DNA of 12,530 nt from Elusimicrobiota bacterium (GCA_028717525.1 JAQUNT010000020.1:1-12530); one strand, 5' to 3'; shown: positions 1 to 6,730, counted from the first letter of the stretch. The notes: a model not told the origin generated them from the sequence alone. Program-made: numbers and translations.

Positions 1-377
1 CCCCCGGTGCGCAGGCCGGCTTCCACGTGCCCCACCGCGATCCCGCGCAGGAAGGCGGCCAGCGCCGCGCCCAAGGCCGTGGTGGTGTCGCCCTGGACCA
101 GCACCAGGTCCGGCCTCTGCCGGGCCAGGACCCGGTCCATGCCGCGCAGCACGCGGCGGAGCACCTCTCCGGGGGTCTGCCGGGGCCGCATCAGGTCCAG
201 GTCCGCCTGGGGCCTGAGCGCGAAGTCGCGCAGCATGTCGTCGAGCAGGCGGCGGTGCTGGGCCGTGGCGCAGAGGCGCACCTTCAGGCCGCGCTCGCGG
301 CGCAGGCGGCGCACCACGGGGGCCATCTTGACGGCCTCGGGCCGGGTCCCGACCACGGCCAGCACCCGGAGCTTCAC
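1..377 (-). CDS. wecB: UDP-N-acetylglucosamine 2-epimerase (non-hydrolysing), N-terminal part, cut by window edge
   Basis: Only the first 125 codons are in the window; the gene continues beyond the left edge. I translated it directly from the minus strand. Diagnostic family motifs are present: VVGTRPEAVKMAPVV at residues 8-22 (start of the first Rossmann-like half), QGDTTTALG at 95-103, and GHVEAGLRTG at 116-125. These match WecB/MnaA enzymes, which interconvert UDP-GlcNAc and UDP-ManNAc in the cytoplasm for surface polysaccharide synthesis. The GTG start overlaps the stop of the upstream secreted-protein gene by 4 nt (GTGA), so it is probably the last seen gene of a coupled operon. The catalytic C-terminal half is not visible, so activity cannot be judged. 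A related NDP-sugar epimerase is the main alternative, but the motifs are strong. Confidence 0.88.
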   Translation of the reverse strand, partial: MKLRVLAVVGTRPEAVKMAPVVRRLRRERGLKVRLCATAQHRRLLDDMLRDFALRPQADLDLMRPRQTPGEVLRRVLRGMDRVLARQRPDLVLVQGDTTTALGAALAAFLRGIAVGHVEAGLRTG

Positions 378-1954
378 TGCCCGGCTTCGGTGGAGGCCAG
401 TATCGTGTGGGCGGCCTCCAGGTCGCCGCTCGCGATCTTGGCGAAGACGTCCTTGAGGGTGGCGCGCTGGCGGGACCGCTCCCGGAGGCGCCGGCCCCAG
501 CTGGTCCCGGGCAGGTAGCTCTCCACGGCGCCTTCCAGCAGGCCGCGCCAGCGGGGCTGGGGCGCGTAGAGGGAGCGCAGGCGGAACGGGGTGTTGACGA
601 AGTCCCGGATGTTGCGGCTGAGGTCCTTGCGCAGCACCGCGTTCTCCTTGAGGGCGGCCTCGACCGGGGCCACCTGCGCCTGCCAGTCCTCGGCCTGCAG
701 CCGGCGCAGGGAGTCCTCGGCGTTGGCCTTCATCCGGAGCAGGGCCTTCTCGAAGGACTCGCCCCGGCGCAGGTAGGCGGAGCGGCTGCCCTCGTCGAAC
801 GGGCAGCCGGCCACGAGGTCCTTGAGCTCCGGCGAGAGGAAGCCCGCCTCGGCCGAAAGGCGCTGGAGCTCCTCCTCCAAGGAGGCCACGGTGATCCAAC
901 GCGCGGCCTCCTTCTGCTTGGCGCCGAGCTCGGCCAGCAGGCCCCGGGAGATGCCGTTCGGGTCCTTGGCGCGCAGGGCCGCGGCTTCGAAGGCGCGCAG
1001 GGCGGCCGCCGCGCGCTCCAGGGCCAGGCGGCGGGCCGCGAAGCGCGGCGGCAGCTGGGCGGAGGCCGCCTTCTGCTTGAGCAGAGCCTCCACCGCCGGG
1101 TCGAGGAGCTGTTCCGGCCGGTACTTGCCCCCCAGCCCGGCCAGCCGGGCCAGCTCGAGGTTCTGCTGGAGGCGCAGCCGCTTCTCCAGGTTGCCCAGAT
1201 CGTAGCGCATGCCGTAGGCCGGATAGCTCAAGGTCTCGTAGTCGAGCTTGCCGGTCTCCAGGAGCTTGGGCGCCCCGGGGGCGCGGCGCTGGTTGAGGGC
1301 GCTCTGGATGGCCATGAGCTGGGGCGAGTAGCCCTTGAGGTTGAGGCGGCTCAAGCGGTCGTAGTAGCCCGCGGCCAGGCCCGCGGCGCCGGGCCCGGCC
1401 GCGCCGGCGCTCTTGTCCTTCTCCGCCTCGGTGACGATCTGGTTCGACATGCCGCCCTCACCTTCGAACATGGTCTTGATGATCTCGCGCTTCTCCTCGT
1501 CGGTCATCGCGCCGTCCTGGCTCATGAGCTTGGAGTCGAAGCTGCTCTTGCGCAGGTGCCCGTAGGTGCTGTCGCGCACGCGCGCGGAATCGATCTTGAA
1601 GCTGCGGTCGGCGTTGCGCAGGACGGCGGCCTCGAAGCGGCGCTGGCCCTCCTGGTCGTCCTGGGACAGGCCCACCGCCAGGTGCGCCGCGGCCTCGGGG
1701 TTGTCTACGACCCATTTGCGGATCTCCGCCAGGCGCTGCCCGGGATCGGCGGCGGTCGAGATGCGCTCGCCGATGTCGGAGCGCAGGATGCGCGCGGCCA
1801 AGGAGGCCGCCACCGACGGGTCCCGGCGCAGGGTCTCCTGCATGGCGCGGGAGAGCTCGGACGGGGTCTTGCCCTCGGCGGCGCTGCCCGCGACGTCGTC
1901 CTGGGCCCCGGCCAGGCCGAGGACGGCGCCGAGGAGCCAGGGCAGGAGGGTCAT
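374..1954 (-). CDS. large secreted helical protein of unknown function (526 aa)
   Basis: I do not recognise this family. The start is ATG at 1954, with a GGAG Shine-Dalgarno at 1962-1965 (7-nt spacer), and it overlaps the stop of the upstream gene by 4 nt (ATGA). The N-terminus MTLLPWLLGAVLGLAGAQ is a likely Sec signal peptide with cleavage near AGA/QDD, so the protein is probably periplasmic or exported. The remainder is rich in Ala, Leu, Arg, Glu and Gln, with long stretches lacking Gly/Pro that look alpha-helical and possibly coiled coil (for example residues about 300-450). It contains only one cysteine (in VAGCPFDEG). No catalytic motif is evident. The same reading frame stays open for about 210 codons upstream of 1954, but that part is Arg/Gly/Pro-rich low-complexity shadow of the neighbouring gene. 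It is translationally coupled to the propeller-like gene before it and the epimerase after it. Confidence 0.78.
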   Translation of the reverse strand: MTLLPWLLGAVLGLAGAQDDVAGSAAEGKTPSELSRAMQETLRRDPSVAASLAARILRSDIGERISTAADPGQRLAEIRKWVVDNPEAAAHLAVGLSQDDQEGQRRFEAAVLRNADRSFKIDSARVRDSTYGHLRKSSFDSKLMSQDGAMTDEEKREIIKTMFEGEGGMSNQIVTEAEKDKSAGAAGPGAAGLAAGYYDRLSRLNLKGYSPQLMAIQSALNQRRAPGAPKLLETGKLDYETLSYPAYGMRYDLGNLEKRLRLQQNLELARLAGLGGKYRPEQLLDPAVEALLKQKAASAQLPPRFAARRLALERAAAALRAFEAAALRAKDPNGISRGLLAELGAKQKEAARWITVASLEEELQRLSAEAGFLSPELKDLVAGCPFDEGSRSAYLRRGESFEKALLRMKANAEDSLRRLQAEDWQAQVAPVEAALKENAVLRKDLSRNIRDFVNTPFRLRSLYAPQPRWRGLLEGAVESYLPGTSWGRRLRERSRQRATLKDVFAKIASGDLEAAHTILASTEAGQ

Positions 1955-2673
1955 CGCGAGGCTCCGGCCGCGGAGAAAGAGAAGACCAGTTTGGAGCCGG
2001 AGAAGGCGCGGCCCTCGTCGTCGACCGCGGTCTTGCCGAGCAGGAAGCGGTCCGAGGCCACGTCCTGGCGGACCTTCGCCTGCAGGTCGAGGAAGCTGTG
2101 CGACGCGGTCTTGTCCGGGTCGGTCCAGCGCGCCATGCCGTAGCGGCCGTTGGGGGAGATCTGCAGGGAGTCGAGCTTGGGGAAGGGACCCGCCTCCCAT
2201 AGGGTGTTGCCCAGATAGGTCTTCACCAGCGCGTACCAGCCCGAGGCCCGCCGCAGCGCGAGCAGGCAGGTCTTGCCGTCCCGGGAGAAGACCAAGGGCG
2301 CGCTGCCGGGCGGGGCATCGGCCCCGTCCTCGCTCCAGAGCTCCTTGCCGTCGGGGGAGAAGAAGCGCAGGAGCCTCTGGGATTCCAGAGCCTTGGTCTT
2401 CAGGCTGTTCCAGGTGGTGCGCTTGTCGAGCGTCCAGGCGAAGCGGCCGTCGGAGGACGTCCCGCCTTCGATGGCCTTGACCTTGACCCGGGCCGGGGAG
2501 GCCTCCTCCCAGCGGCCGAGACCGATCTCGTCGCTGAGGCTGCCGTCCGCGTCGTAATAAAGGAGGGATTTCGCCATGCGCTGCCACCCCGGCCGGGGAG
2601 CCTCGGAGCCGCCGCCCGGAGGCTGGGCCGCGGCCAGCGACAATAGGACACCGGCCCAGGCCGCCGTGTTCAA
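1951..2673 (-). CDS. secreted beta-propeller/WD40-like repeat protein (240 aa)
   Basis: The start is TTG at 2673, chosen because a perfect GGAGG (2681-2685) lies 7 nt upstream, because it gives a 4-nt TTGA overlap with the preceding gene, and because it yields a signal peptide (MNTAAWAGVLLSLAAAQ). The mature part carries repeated blade-like strand motifs of the form SPDGK/SRDGK/SPNGR: SSDGRFAWTLD, FSPDGKELWSE, FSRDGKTCLLAL, ISPNGRYGMARW. These are typical of PD40/WD40-like beta-propellers. Only about four blades are visible, fewer than a closed propeller, so it may be a partial or oligomeric propeller, or a degenerate one. It is probably periplasmic. No enzymatic motif is seen. It ends in a 4-nt ATGA overlap with the following secreted-protein gene, suggesting the two are made together and may interact. 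Function is unknown. Confidence 0.75.
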   Translation of the reverse strand: MNTAAWAGVLLSLAAAQPPGGGSEAPRPGWQRMAKSLLYYDADGSLSDEIGLGRWEEASPARVKVKAIEGGTSSDGRFAWTLDKRTTWNSLKTKALESQRLLRFFSPDGKELWSEDGADAPPGSAPLVFSRDGKTCLLALRRASGWYALVKTYLGNTLWEAGPFPKLDSLQISPNGRYGMARWTDPDKTASHSFLDLQAKVRQDVASDRFLLGKTAVDDEGRAFSGSKLVFSFSAAGASR

Positions 2674-3104
2674 TCCGCCGCCTCCACCCGGACTTCGGGC
2701 TTCTCCCTCAAGAAGACCTTGACCGCGTAGGGCTGGGTCAGGGCCTGCAGCGCCATGCCGTCCGGCTTGAGCTCCCGGTAGCGCACCACGGTGGCGGCTC
2801 CGGAGGAGTCGGGCTCCAGCCACTGCACGCGCCAACCGCCGGTGCGGCGCTCGCCCAGGAGCACCGCGGCCGCGAAGCGGGTCCGGAAGTCCGGAGCCGG
2901 CGGGGCCGCCTGCCCGATCTCGGCCCAGAGCTCGCGCCACTGCGCCTCGGACTGCGCGACGCGCCGCGCGCCCTGCAGGGCCCCGGAGAACTGTCCTTTC
3001 CACTCGGTCGCTTCCGTCATGCCGGCCTCCTTGACCGGGGCCCGCGGGACGCCGCCGCAGGCGGCCAAGGCCAGGGCCAGGGCCAGCGCCGCGCCGGCCT
3101 TCAA
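2670..3104 (-). CDS. PrcB_C-domain-like lipoprotein (144 aa)
   Basis: The start is TTG at 3104, supported by GGAGG at 3111-3115 (6-nt spacer) and a TTGA overlap with the tldD stop. The N-terminus has a Lys, a hydrophobic Ala/Leu run and a lipobox LAAC at residues 13-16, so it is a predicted lipoprotein anchored at Cys16. The C-terminal part has the pattern of the PrcB_C domain (protease stability complex PrcB): a WRELW segment, then a strand reading FAAAVLLGERRTGGWRVQW, then VVRYRELKP and an ALTQPYAVKVFL strand. PrcB in Treponema denticola is a lipoprotein that stabilises the PrtP protease. Coupling to the TldD protease gene is therefore suggestive, but a functional partnership is only inference. 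The domain call rests on motif recall rather than a profile search. A later ATG (MTEATEW...) would drop the lipobox and is less likely. Confidence 0.75.
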   Translation of the reverse strand: MKAGAALALALALAACGGVPRAPVKEAGMTEATEWKGQFSGALQGARRVAQSEAQWRELWAEIGQAAPPAPDFRTRFAAAVLLGERRTGGWRVQWLEPDSSGAATVVRYRELKPDGMALQALTQPYAVKVFLREKPEVRVEAAD

Positions 3105-4504
3105 CTCTGGCCTCCGATGAGCATGTCCGGGATGCGGATGGTGGGCATCCCGTCGGAGACCGGCACGCCCTGGCCGTCCTTCCCGCAGGTCCCGATGCCC
3201 CAGCCGATGTCCCAGCCCACCCGGTCTATGGCGGCCAGGGTCTCGGAGCCCACGCCCATGAGGTTGGCGTCGCGCACCAGGTGGCGGACGACCCCGTCTT
3301 CCACCCAGTAGCCCTCGTCCACTTCGAAGACGAACTCGCCCGTGGCGGTGTTGACCTGGCCGCCGCCCATGCGCGTCACCAGGATGCCGGCCTGGAGGCT
3401 GCGCAGGATCTCCTTGGGGTCGTCGCGGCCCGGGGCGATGTAGAGGTTGGACATCCGCGGGATGGGGCGGCATTGGAAGGACTCGCGCCGGCCGTGGCCG
3501 TTGGAGGCCCGGTCTCCCTTCAAGGCGCTGACGCGGTCGTAGAGGTAGTCCACCAGGACGCCGTCGCGGACCAGGACGGTGGGCCGGGCCGGCACCCCCT
3601 CGTCGTCGAAGGCGAAGCTGCCCCGGGAGCAGGGCATGGTGGGGTCGTCGATGATCGTGATGTTCTCCGGAGCCACGCGCTGGCCGATCTTGCCCTGGTA
3701 GGCCGGAGAGGTGCCTTCCTGTACCAGGTCCGCCTCCAGGGAGTGGCCGACGGCCTCGTGGATGAGCGTGCCTCCGGCCCGGGCCGAGATGACCACCGTC
3801 ATCTCGCCCGCCCGGGCCTTGGGGGCGTCCAGCTTGGCCAGAGCCCGCGCGGCCGCGGCCTTGGCCGCGGCCAGAGGCCTCTGGTCTTCGATCAACTCGT
3901 AGCCCTTGAGCCCGCCCAGCACGGCCTGGCCGGTCTGCAGGCGCCCGTCCTTCTCGGCCACGACGTTGACGGAGAGCAGGACCGCGGTGCGCGCGGCGGC
4001 GCAATGGGCGCCCTCGCTGTTGACCAGGAGCACCTCCTTGCGGCCTTCCCCGTAGGCCAGGGTCACCTGGCGGATGTGCGGGAAGCCCGAGCGCACGGCC
4101 CGGTCGAGGCGCTTGAGCAGGGCGATCTTGTCGTCGAGGGGGATGCTGCGCGGGTCGGTCCGCACCGGGACGCGCCAGGCCAGCTCCGGGCTCAAAGAGA
4201 CCGGCTCCGGGACGGGGCCGGGGCCCAGCAGGGCGGCGCGCAGGCGCAGGGCCTCTCCGGGCGCCAGGGAGTTGGCGCTGCCCTGCCGGGTCTCCACCTG
4301 GGGCCCGGCCCCTTGGCCGCGGCGGCGCAGGAAGCGCAGGCCGGCCCCGCGCTCCGTGGCGGCGGCCAGGTCTTCGACGCGGGAGTCCTCGAACCTCACG
4401 GAGGCGCTCTCGGAGCGCTCCAGGAAGACTTCTCCGTAGTCGGCCCCACGCACGCAGCGCGCCAGCTCGTCCAAGGAGACGGTGTCCAGGCCCTCGCCCA
4501 GCAT
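3101..4504 (-). CDS. tldD: TldD-family metalloprotease (467 aa)
   Basis: The zinc-binding HExxxH motif is seen as HEAVGH (His249, Glu250, His254), inside GGTLIHEAVGHSLEADL, a TldD hallmark. Downstream conserved blocks follow: FAFDDEGVPA, the segment around NGHGRRESFQCRPIPRMSN, TGEFVFEVDEGYWVEDG, and the C-terminal CGKDGQGVPVSDGMPT. Length agrees with TldD (about 480 aa). TldD normally forms a heterodimeric protease with TldE/PmbA that processes modified peptides (for example microcin B17 and CcdA in E. coli). No tldE homologue is in this window. The start is ATG at 4504; the open frame continues upstream through the divergent gene, but that stretch is shadow. It is the first gene of the leftward operon, read from the short divergent promoter gap. 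No signal peptide is seen, so it is cytoplasmic. Confidence 0.93.
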   Translation of the reverse strand: MLGEGLDTVSLDELARCVRGADYGEVFLERSESASVRFEDSRVEDLAAATERGAGLRFLRRRGQGAGPQVETRQGSANSLAPGEALRLRAALLGPGPVPEPVSLSPELAWRVPVRTDPRSIPLDDKIALLKRLDRAVRSGFPHIRQVTLAYGEGRKEVLLVNSEGAHCAAARTAVLLSVNVVAEKDGRLQTGQAVLGGLKGYELIEDQRPLAAAKAAAARALAKLDAPKARAGEMTVVISARAGGTLIHEAVGHSLEADLVQEGTSPAYQGKIGQRVAPENITIIDDPTMPCSRGSFAFDDEGVPARPTVLVRDGVLVDYLYDRVSALKGDRASNGHGRRESFQCRPIPRMSNLYIAPGRDDPKEILRSLQAGILVTRMGGGQVNTATGEFVFEVDEGYWVEDGVVRHLVRDANLMGVGSETLAAIDRVGWDIGWGIGTCGKDGQGVPVSDGMPTIRIPDMLIGGQS

Positions 4505-4543
4505 CCAGTCAAAGGTATCATATTTTAGGTACAATCCCAGCCG
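4505..4543. promoter_or_regulatory. divergent promoter gap between tldD and the nucleotidase gene
   Basis: Only 39 bp separate the two divergent start codons, and this is one of the few AT-rich patches in the window. On the plus strand TACAAT (4530-4535) is a good -10 candidate; a start about 7 nt downstream would fall at or just before the ATG at 4544, implying a leaderless or nearly leaderless mRNA. On the minus strand TATGAT (4517-4522) and TAAAAT (4522-4527) are -10 candidates for tldD. No convincing -35 boxes are seen for either direction, and neither gene has a Shine-Dalgarno at normal spacing. Promoter identity is inferred from composition and motif match only. Confidence 0.5.
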
Positions 4544-6055
4544 ATGAAGGCATGGGCGTGTCTCGTCTTGCTGGCCGTATCGCTGCCGGCGCACGCCCGC
4601 AGCGTACGCATCACCGTCCTGCACACCAACGACATCCACGGCTGGATCATGCCCAGGGCCGCCGGGACCTACGGGGCCGACCCCGGCCGGCCCATCGGCG
4701 GCGCGGCGGCGCTGGCCGCCTACGTCAAGAAGGTGCGGGGCCCCAAGCTCCTGCTCGACTCCGGCGACTGGTTCCAGGGCACCCCGGAAGGGACCATCCG
4801 CGCCGGCGGGTCCGTGGTCGACGTCTTCAACGCCGTGGGCTACGACGCCCTGACCGTGGGCAACCATGAGTTCGACAACGGGCTGCCGGCTCTGCAAGGC
4901 CTCGTCCAGGCCGCCCGGGCCCCGGTGGTCTGCTCCAACGTCTACGGCGCGGACGGCGCCCGTTCCTCCCTGTTCCAGCCCGGGATCATCAAGGAGGTCG
5001 GCGGGGTCAAGGTCGGCATCTTCGGCCTGCTGACCGGCAACATGAAGAACCTGTCCTTCCCGGATAACATCGCGGGCCTGACCTTCCGCCGCGGAGTCGA
5101 CGAGGCCAAGGACGCGGTCGCGGCCCTGCGCGCCCAGGGGGCCACGGTCGTCATCGCCCTCTCCCACCAGGGCCTGGAGCCCCCGGGCGCCGCCGGCCTG
5201 GAGGGCGACCGCTTCCTGGCCGAGCATGTGGCGGGCATCGACCTCATCGTGGGCGGGCACACCCATACGGCGCTCAAGCAGGGGGCGCGCGACCCGGTCC
5301 ATGGGACCCTCATCGTGCAGGCGGGCACGGAGCTGCTCCGCGTGGGCGTCGTCGGCCTCGAAGTCGACTCCCGCACCGGCAGGGTCGTCAAGTCCTCGGC
5401 CCGGCTCGCGGACCTCTGGCCCGACCAGACCGGCAGCGACCCGGCCTTGGCCAAGGTGGTCGCCGGCCTCAACCGGGAGGTCTCCGCCGCCTACGACGTG
5501 GTCCTGGCCACGGCCGGCGCGGCCTTGACGCGCAACCGGGACGGGGAATCGGCCTTGGGCGACTGGATGACGGACTGCGAGCGCCGCTGGGCCGGGGCCG
5601 ACCTGGCCGTGCAGAACGGGGGCAGCATCCGGGCGGACATCCCGGCCGGCCCGGTGACCCTGCGCCGCCTCTTCGAGGTCATGCCCTTCGACAACCGGGT
5701 GGTCAAGCTGGTCATGAAGGGCAAGGACGTGCGGAGCGTGCTCGACCACGGGGTCGGCCTGGCGCGCATGGCCCAGATCTCCGGGGCCGAGGTCTCCTAC
5801 CGCCGCCGGGCTCCGGAAGGCCGCCGCCTGACCCAGGCCAAGGTCGCGGGCCGGGAGCTGGTCGACGAGTCCACCTACACGGTGGCGACCGTCGATTTCC
5901 TGGTCAAGGGCGGCGACGATTTCACCGCCTTCGCCGCGGCGCAGAGCGCGGACTTCACCAAGACGATGCTGCGGGACCTATTGCGGGACTGCGCCCTGGA
6001 GCGCCCCTCGATCCAGCCGCCGCCCGCCAGCCGCCTGGTCCCCGCGGGAGACTGA
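4544..6055 (+). CDS. secreted 5'-nucleotidase / UshA-type bifunctional metallophosphatase (503 aa)
   Basis: A Sec signal peptide (MKAWACLVLLAVSLPAHA, residues 1-18) is followed by the calcineurin-like metallophosphatase domain. Its metal-ligand motifs are LHTNDIHGW (26-34, Asp30/His32), SGDWFQGT (73-80, Asp75), GNHEFDNG (from 106, Asn107/His108), then SHQG and GGHTH. The C-terminal 5'-nucleotidase substrate domain follows, with QNGGSIRADIPAGPVTLRRLFEVMPFDNRVV and, later, VDFLVKGGDDFTAF. The order and length match UshA/YfkN/SoxB-related enzymes that remove phosphate from extracellular nucleotides (some act on UDP-sugars or cyclic nucleotides). It is likely periplasmic. The start is fixed by the signal peptide although no Shine-Dalgarno is visible. 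Its stop lies 1 nt before the next start, so the two are co-expressed. Exact substrate is not determinable. Placement just before a deoxyribose-phosphate BMC operon suggests, but does not show, a role in nucleotide scavenging. Confidence 0.92.
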   Translation: MKAWACLVLLAVSLPAHARSVRITVLHTNDIHGWIMPRAAGTYGADPGRPIGGAAALAAYVKKVRGPKLLLDSGDWFQGTPEGTIRAGGSVVDVFNAVGYDALTVGNHEFDNGLPALQGLVQAARAPVVCSNVYGADGARSSLFQPGIIKEVGGVKVGIFGLLTGNMKNLSFPDNIAGLTFRRGVDEAKDAVAALRAQGATVVIALSHQGLEPPGAAGLEGDRFLAEHVAGIDLIVGGHTHTALKQGARDPVHGTLIVQAGTELLRVGVVGLEVDSRTGRVVKSSARLADLWPDQTGSDPALAKVVAGLNREVSAAYDVVLATAGAALTRNRDGESALGDWMTDCERRWAGADLAVQNGGSIRADIPAGPVTLRRLFEVMPFDNRVVKLVMKGKDVRSVLDHGVGLARMAQISGAEVSYRRRAPEGRRLTQAKVAGRELVDESTYTVATVDFLVKGGDDFTAFAAAQSADFTKTMLRDLLRDCALERPSIQPPPASRLVPAGD

Positions 6056-6056
6056 C

Positions 6057-6653
6057 ATGGTCCTGAAATCCGTCCGCGCCAAGACCGAAGCCGCCTGGAC
6101 CACCACCAAGAGGATCCTGGCCCTGATGAGCTGCTGGGGCCTGGTCTTCAGCCTGGCGACCATCACCAAGCTTTCCGTGGCGTTCGAATACGACGACGGC
6201 CTGGTCTTCTCCACGCCCGCGTACCAGAAGGCCTTCGCCAGCGTGGCGCAGCCCTTCTCTCCCCAGTTCTGGTCCGTGGTCAACAGCAGCTACGACATCG
6301 AGAAGCCCAAGTTCGTGCCCCAGGGCCTGGCCTGGTTCTTCCGTCTGTTCGGCTTCAAGGTCGCCATCATCGCGGACCGCCCCGCCACGGACGGAGAGCC
6401 CTTGCGCAAGGAGTGGAGGCGGCTGACTCCCAAGACGCTGTTCTTGTTCGCCGCGGACCGCGGGGACAAGAAAGGCTTTCTGGAGAAGGGCAACTTCGTC
6501 CTTTTCCTGGCGGACAGCGACTCCGGGATCATGGACGCGCGCAAGGCCGGGATCTGCGCGGTGCGCATCCGGAGGAGCCCCAAGTCCTACCAGAAGGAGG
6601 ACTACCATCCGGGGACGCTGGGTGAGCTGGTCCTGCCGCTCTCGCAGTATTGA
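6057..6653 (+). CDS. class B acid phosphatase (AphA)-like HAD protein with degenerate active site (198 aa)
   Basis: This resembles E. coli AphA by motif alignment recalled from memory. The segment VAFEYDDGLVFSTP (41-54) aligns with AphA VGFDIDDTVLFSSP, PQFWSVVNSSYD with the PVFWEKMNNGWD region, IIADRPAT with VTGRSPT, and LADSDSGIMDARKAGICAVRI with [21 protein letters not shown]. Key HAD residues differ: the nucleophile Asp is Glu44 (the second Asp, Asp46, is kept), the motif II Thr is Ala, and the last Asp of motif IV is Gly. It may therefore be a non-catalytic or altered family member. A hydrophobic stretch at residues 20-37 could be a signal anchor or an uncleaved signal; the linker found in AphA between signal and domain is missing. 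The ATG at 6057 follows the nucleotidase stop by 1 nt, implying translational coupling. Which molecule it binds is unknown. Confidence 0.72.
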   Translation: MVLKSVRAKTEAAWTTTKRILALMSCWGLVFSLATITKLSVAFEYDDGLVFSTPAYQKAFASVAQPFSPQFWSVVNSSYDIEKPKFVPQGLAWFFRLFGFKVAIIADRPATDGEPLRKEWRRLTPKTLFLFAADRGDKKGFLEKGNFVLFLADSDSGIMDARKAGICAVRIRRSPKSYQKEDYHPGTLGELVLPLSQY

Positions 6654-6679
6654 CTTTCGAGATTGATTCTATATAGAAT
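6650..6679 (+). promoter_or_regulatory. predicted sigma-70-type promoter of the BMC operon
   Basis: TTGACT at 6650-6655 is a near-consensus -35 box. It is followed by TATAGA at 6672-6677 (16-bp spacer) or TAGAAT at 6674-6679 (18-bp spacer) as the -10. This is the AT-richest spot upstream of tpiA, and the following genes are packed without another obvious promoter. The -35 box overlaps the stop codon of the upstream phosphatase-like gene. The -10 lies inside a perfect palindrome (6661-6684), so repressor occlusion is the natural inference. Confidence 0.6.
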
Positions 6680-6684
6680 CAATC
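6661..6684. promoter_or_regulatory. perfect 24-bp palindrome over the promoter (putative operator)
   Basis: The left half is GATTGATTCTAT and the right half is its exact reverse complement, with no spacer. If read as RNA, outer arms GACTT (6652-6656) and AAGTC (6685-6689) could extend the stem past a 4-nt bulge. There is no U-tract, so a classical intrinsic terminator is unlikely. Overlap with the -10 element suggests an operator for a dimeric regulator. No regulator gene is in the window, so the binding protein is unknown. Confidence 0.65.
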
Positions 6685-6694
6685 AAGTCGCAGG

Positions 6695-6715
6695 GTGTGG
6701 CCAAAATGGCCACAC
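6695..6715. promoter_or_regulatory. 21-bp inverted repeat in the tpiA leader (9-bp arms, 3-nt centre)
   Basis: Arms GTGTGGCCA and TGGCCACAC flank an AAA centre. The repeat begins about 16-23 nt after the -10 candidates and ends 15 nt before the tpiA ATG, immediately upstream of its AAGGGG ribosome site (6716-6721). It could be a second operator, or an mRNA hairpin in the leader. Its sequence is unrelated to the 24-bp palindrome upstream, so two different factors or mechanisms may act here. Confidence 0.6.
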
Positions 6716-6730
6716 AAGGGGATCCCGCCC

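Noticed and set aside
407..2143. 578-codon plus-strand open frame opposite the 526-aa gene
   Set aside because: Gly/Ala/Leu/Arg/Val-biased translation with no domains. It is antisense to a gene with signal peptide, ribosome site and coupled overlaps. Long antisense frames are expected at this G+C.
1955..2587. N-terminal extension of the 526-aa protein giving a 737-aa product
   Set aside because: The extension is low-complexity and overlaps the propeller-like gene. The ATG at 1954 has a ribosome site, a signal peptide and a 4-nt overlap.
3281..4528. 415-codon plus-strand frame opposite tldD
   Set aside because: Low-complexity Gly/Ala/Arg/Val translation. The minus strand holds a clear TldD with a zinc motif.
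6661..6684. E. coli-type DeoR operator
   Set aside because: DeoR sites as I recall them (TGTTAGAATTCTAACA) share only short AGAAT/ATTCT pieces in a different arrangement, so no assignment is made.
6652..6689. Intrinsic terminator after the AphA-like gene
   Set aside because: The palindrome is AT-rich, lacks a U-tract and overlaps good -35/-10 elements, so an operator fits better.
6695..6730. GTG start at 6695 for tpiA
   Set aside because: It would put the inverted repeat and ribosome site inside the coding region and add 12 residues not typical of the family. ATG 6731 has a good ribosome site.
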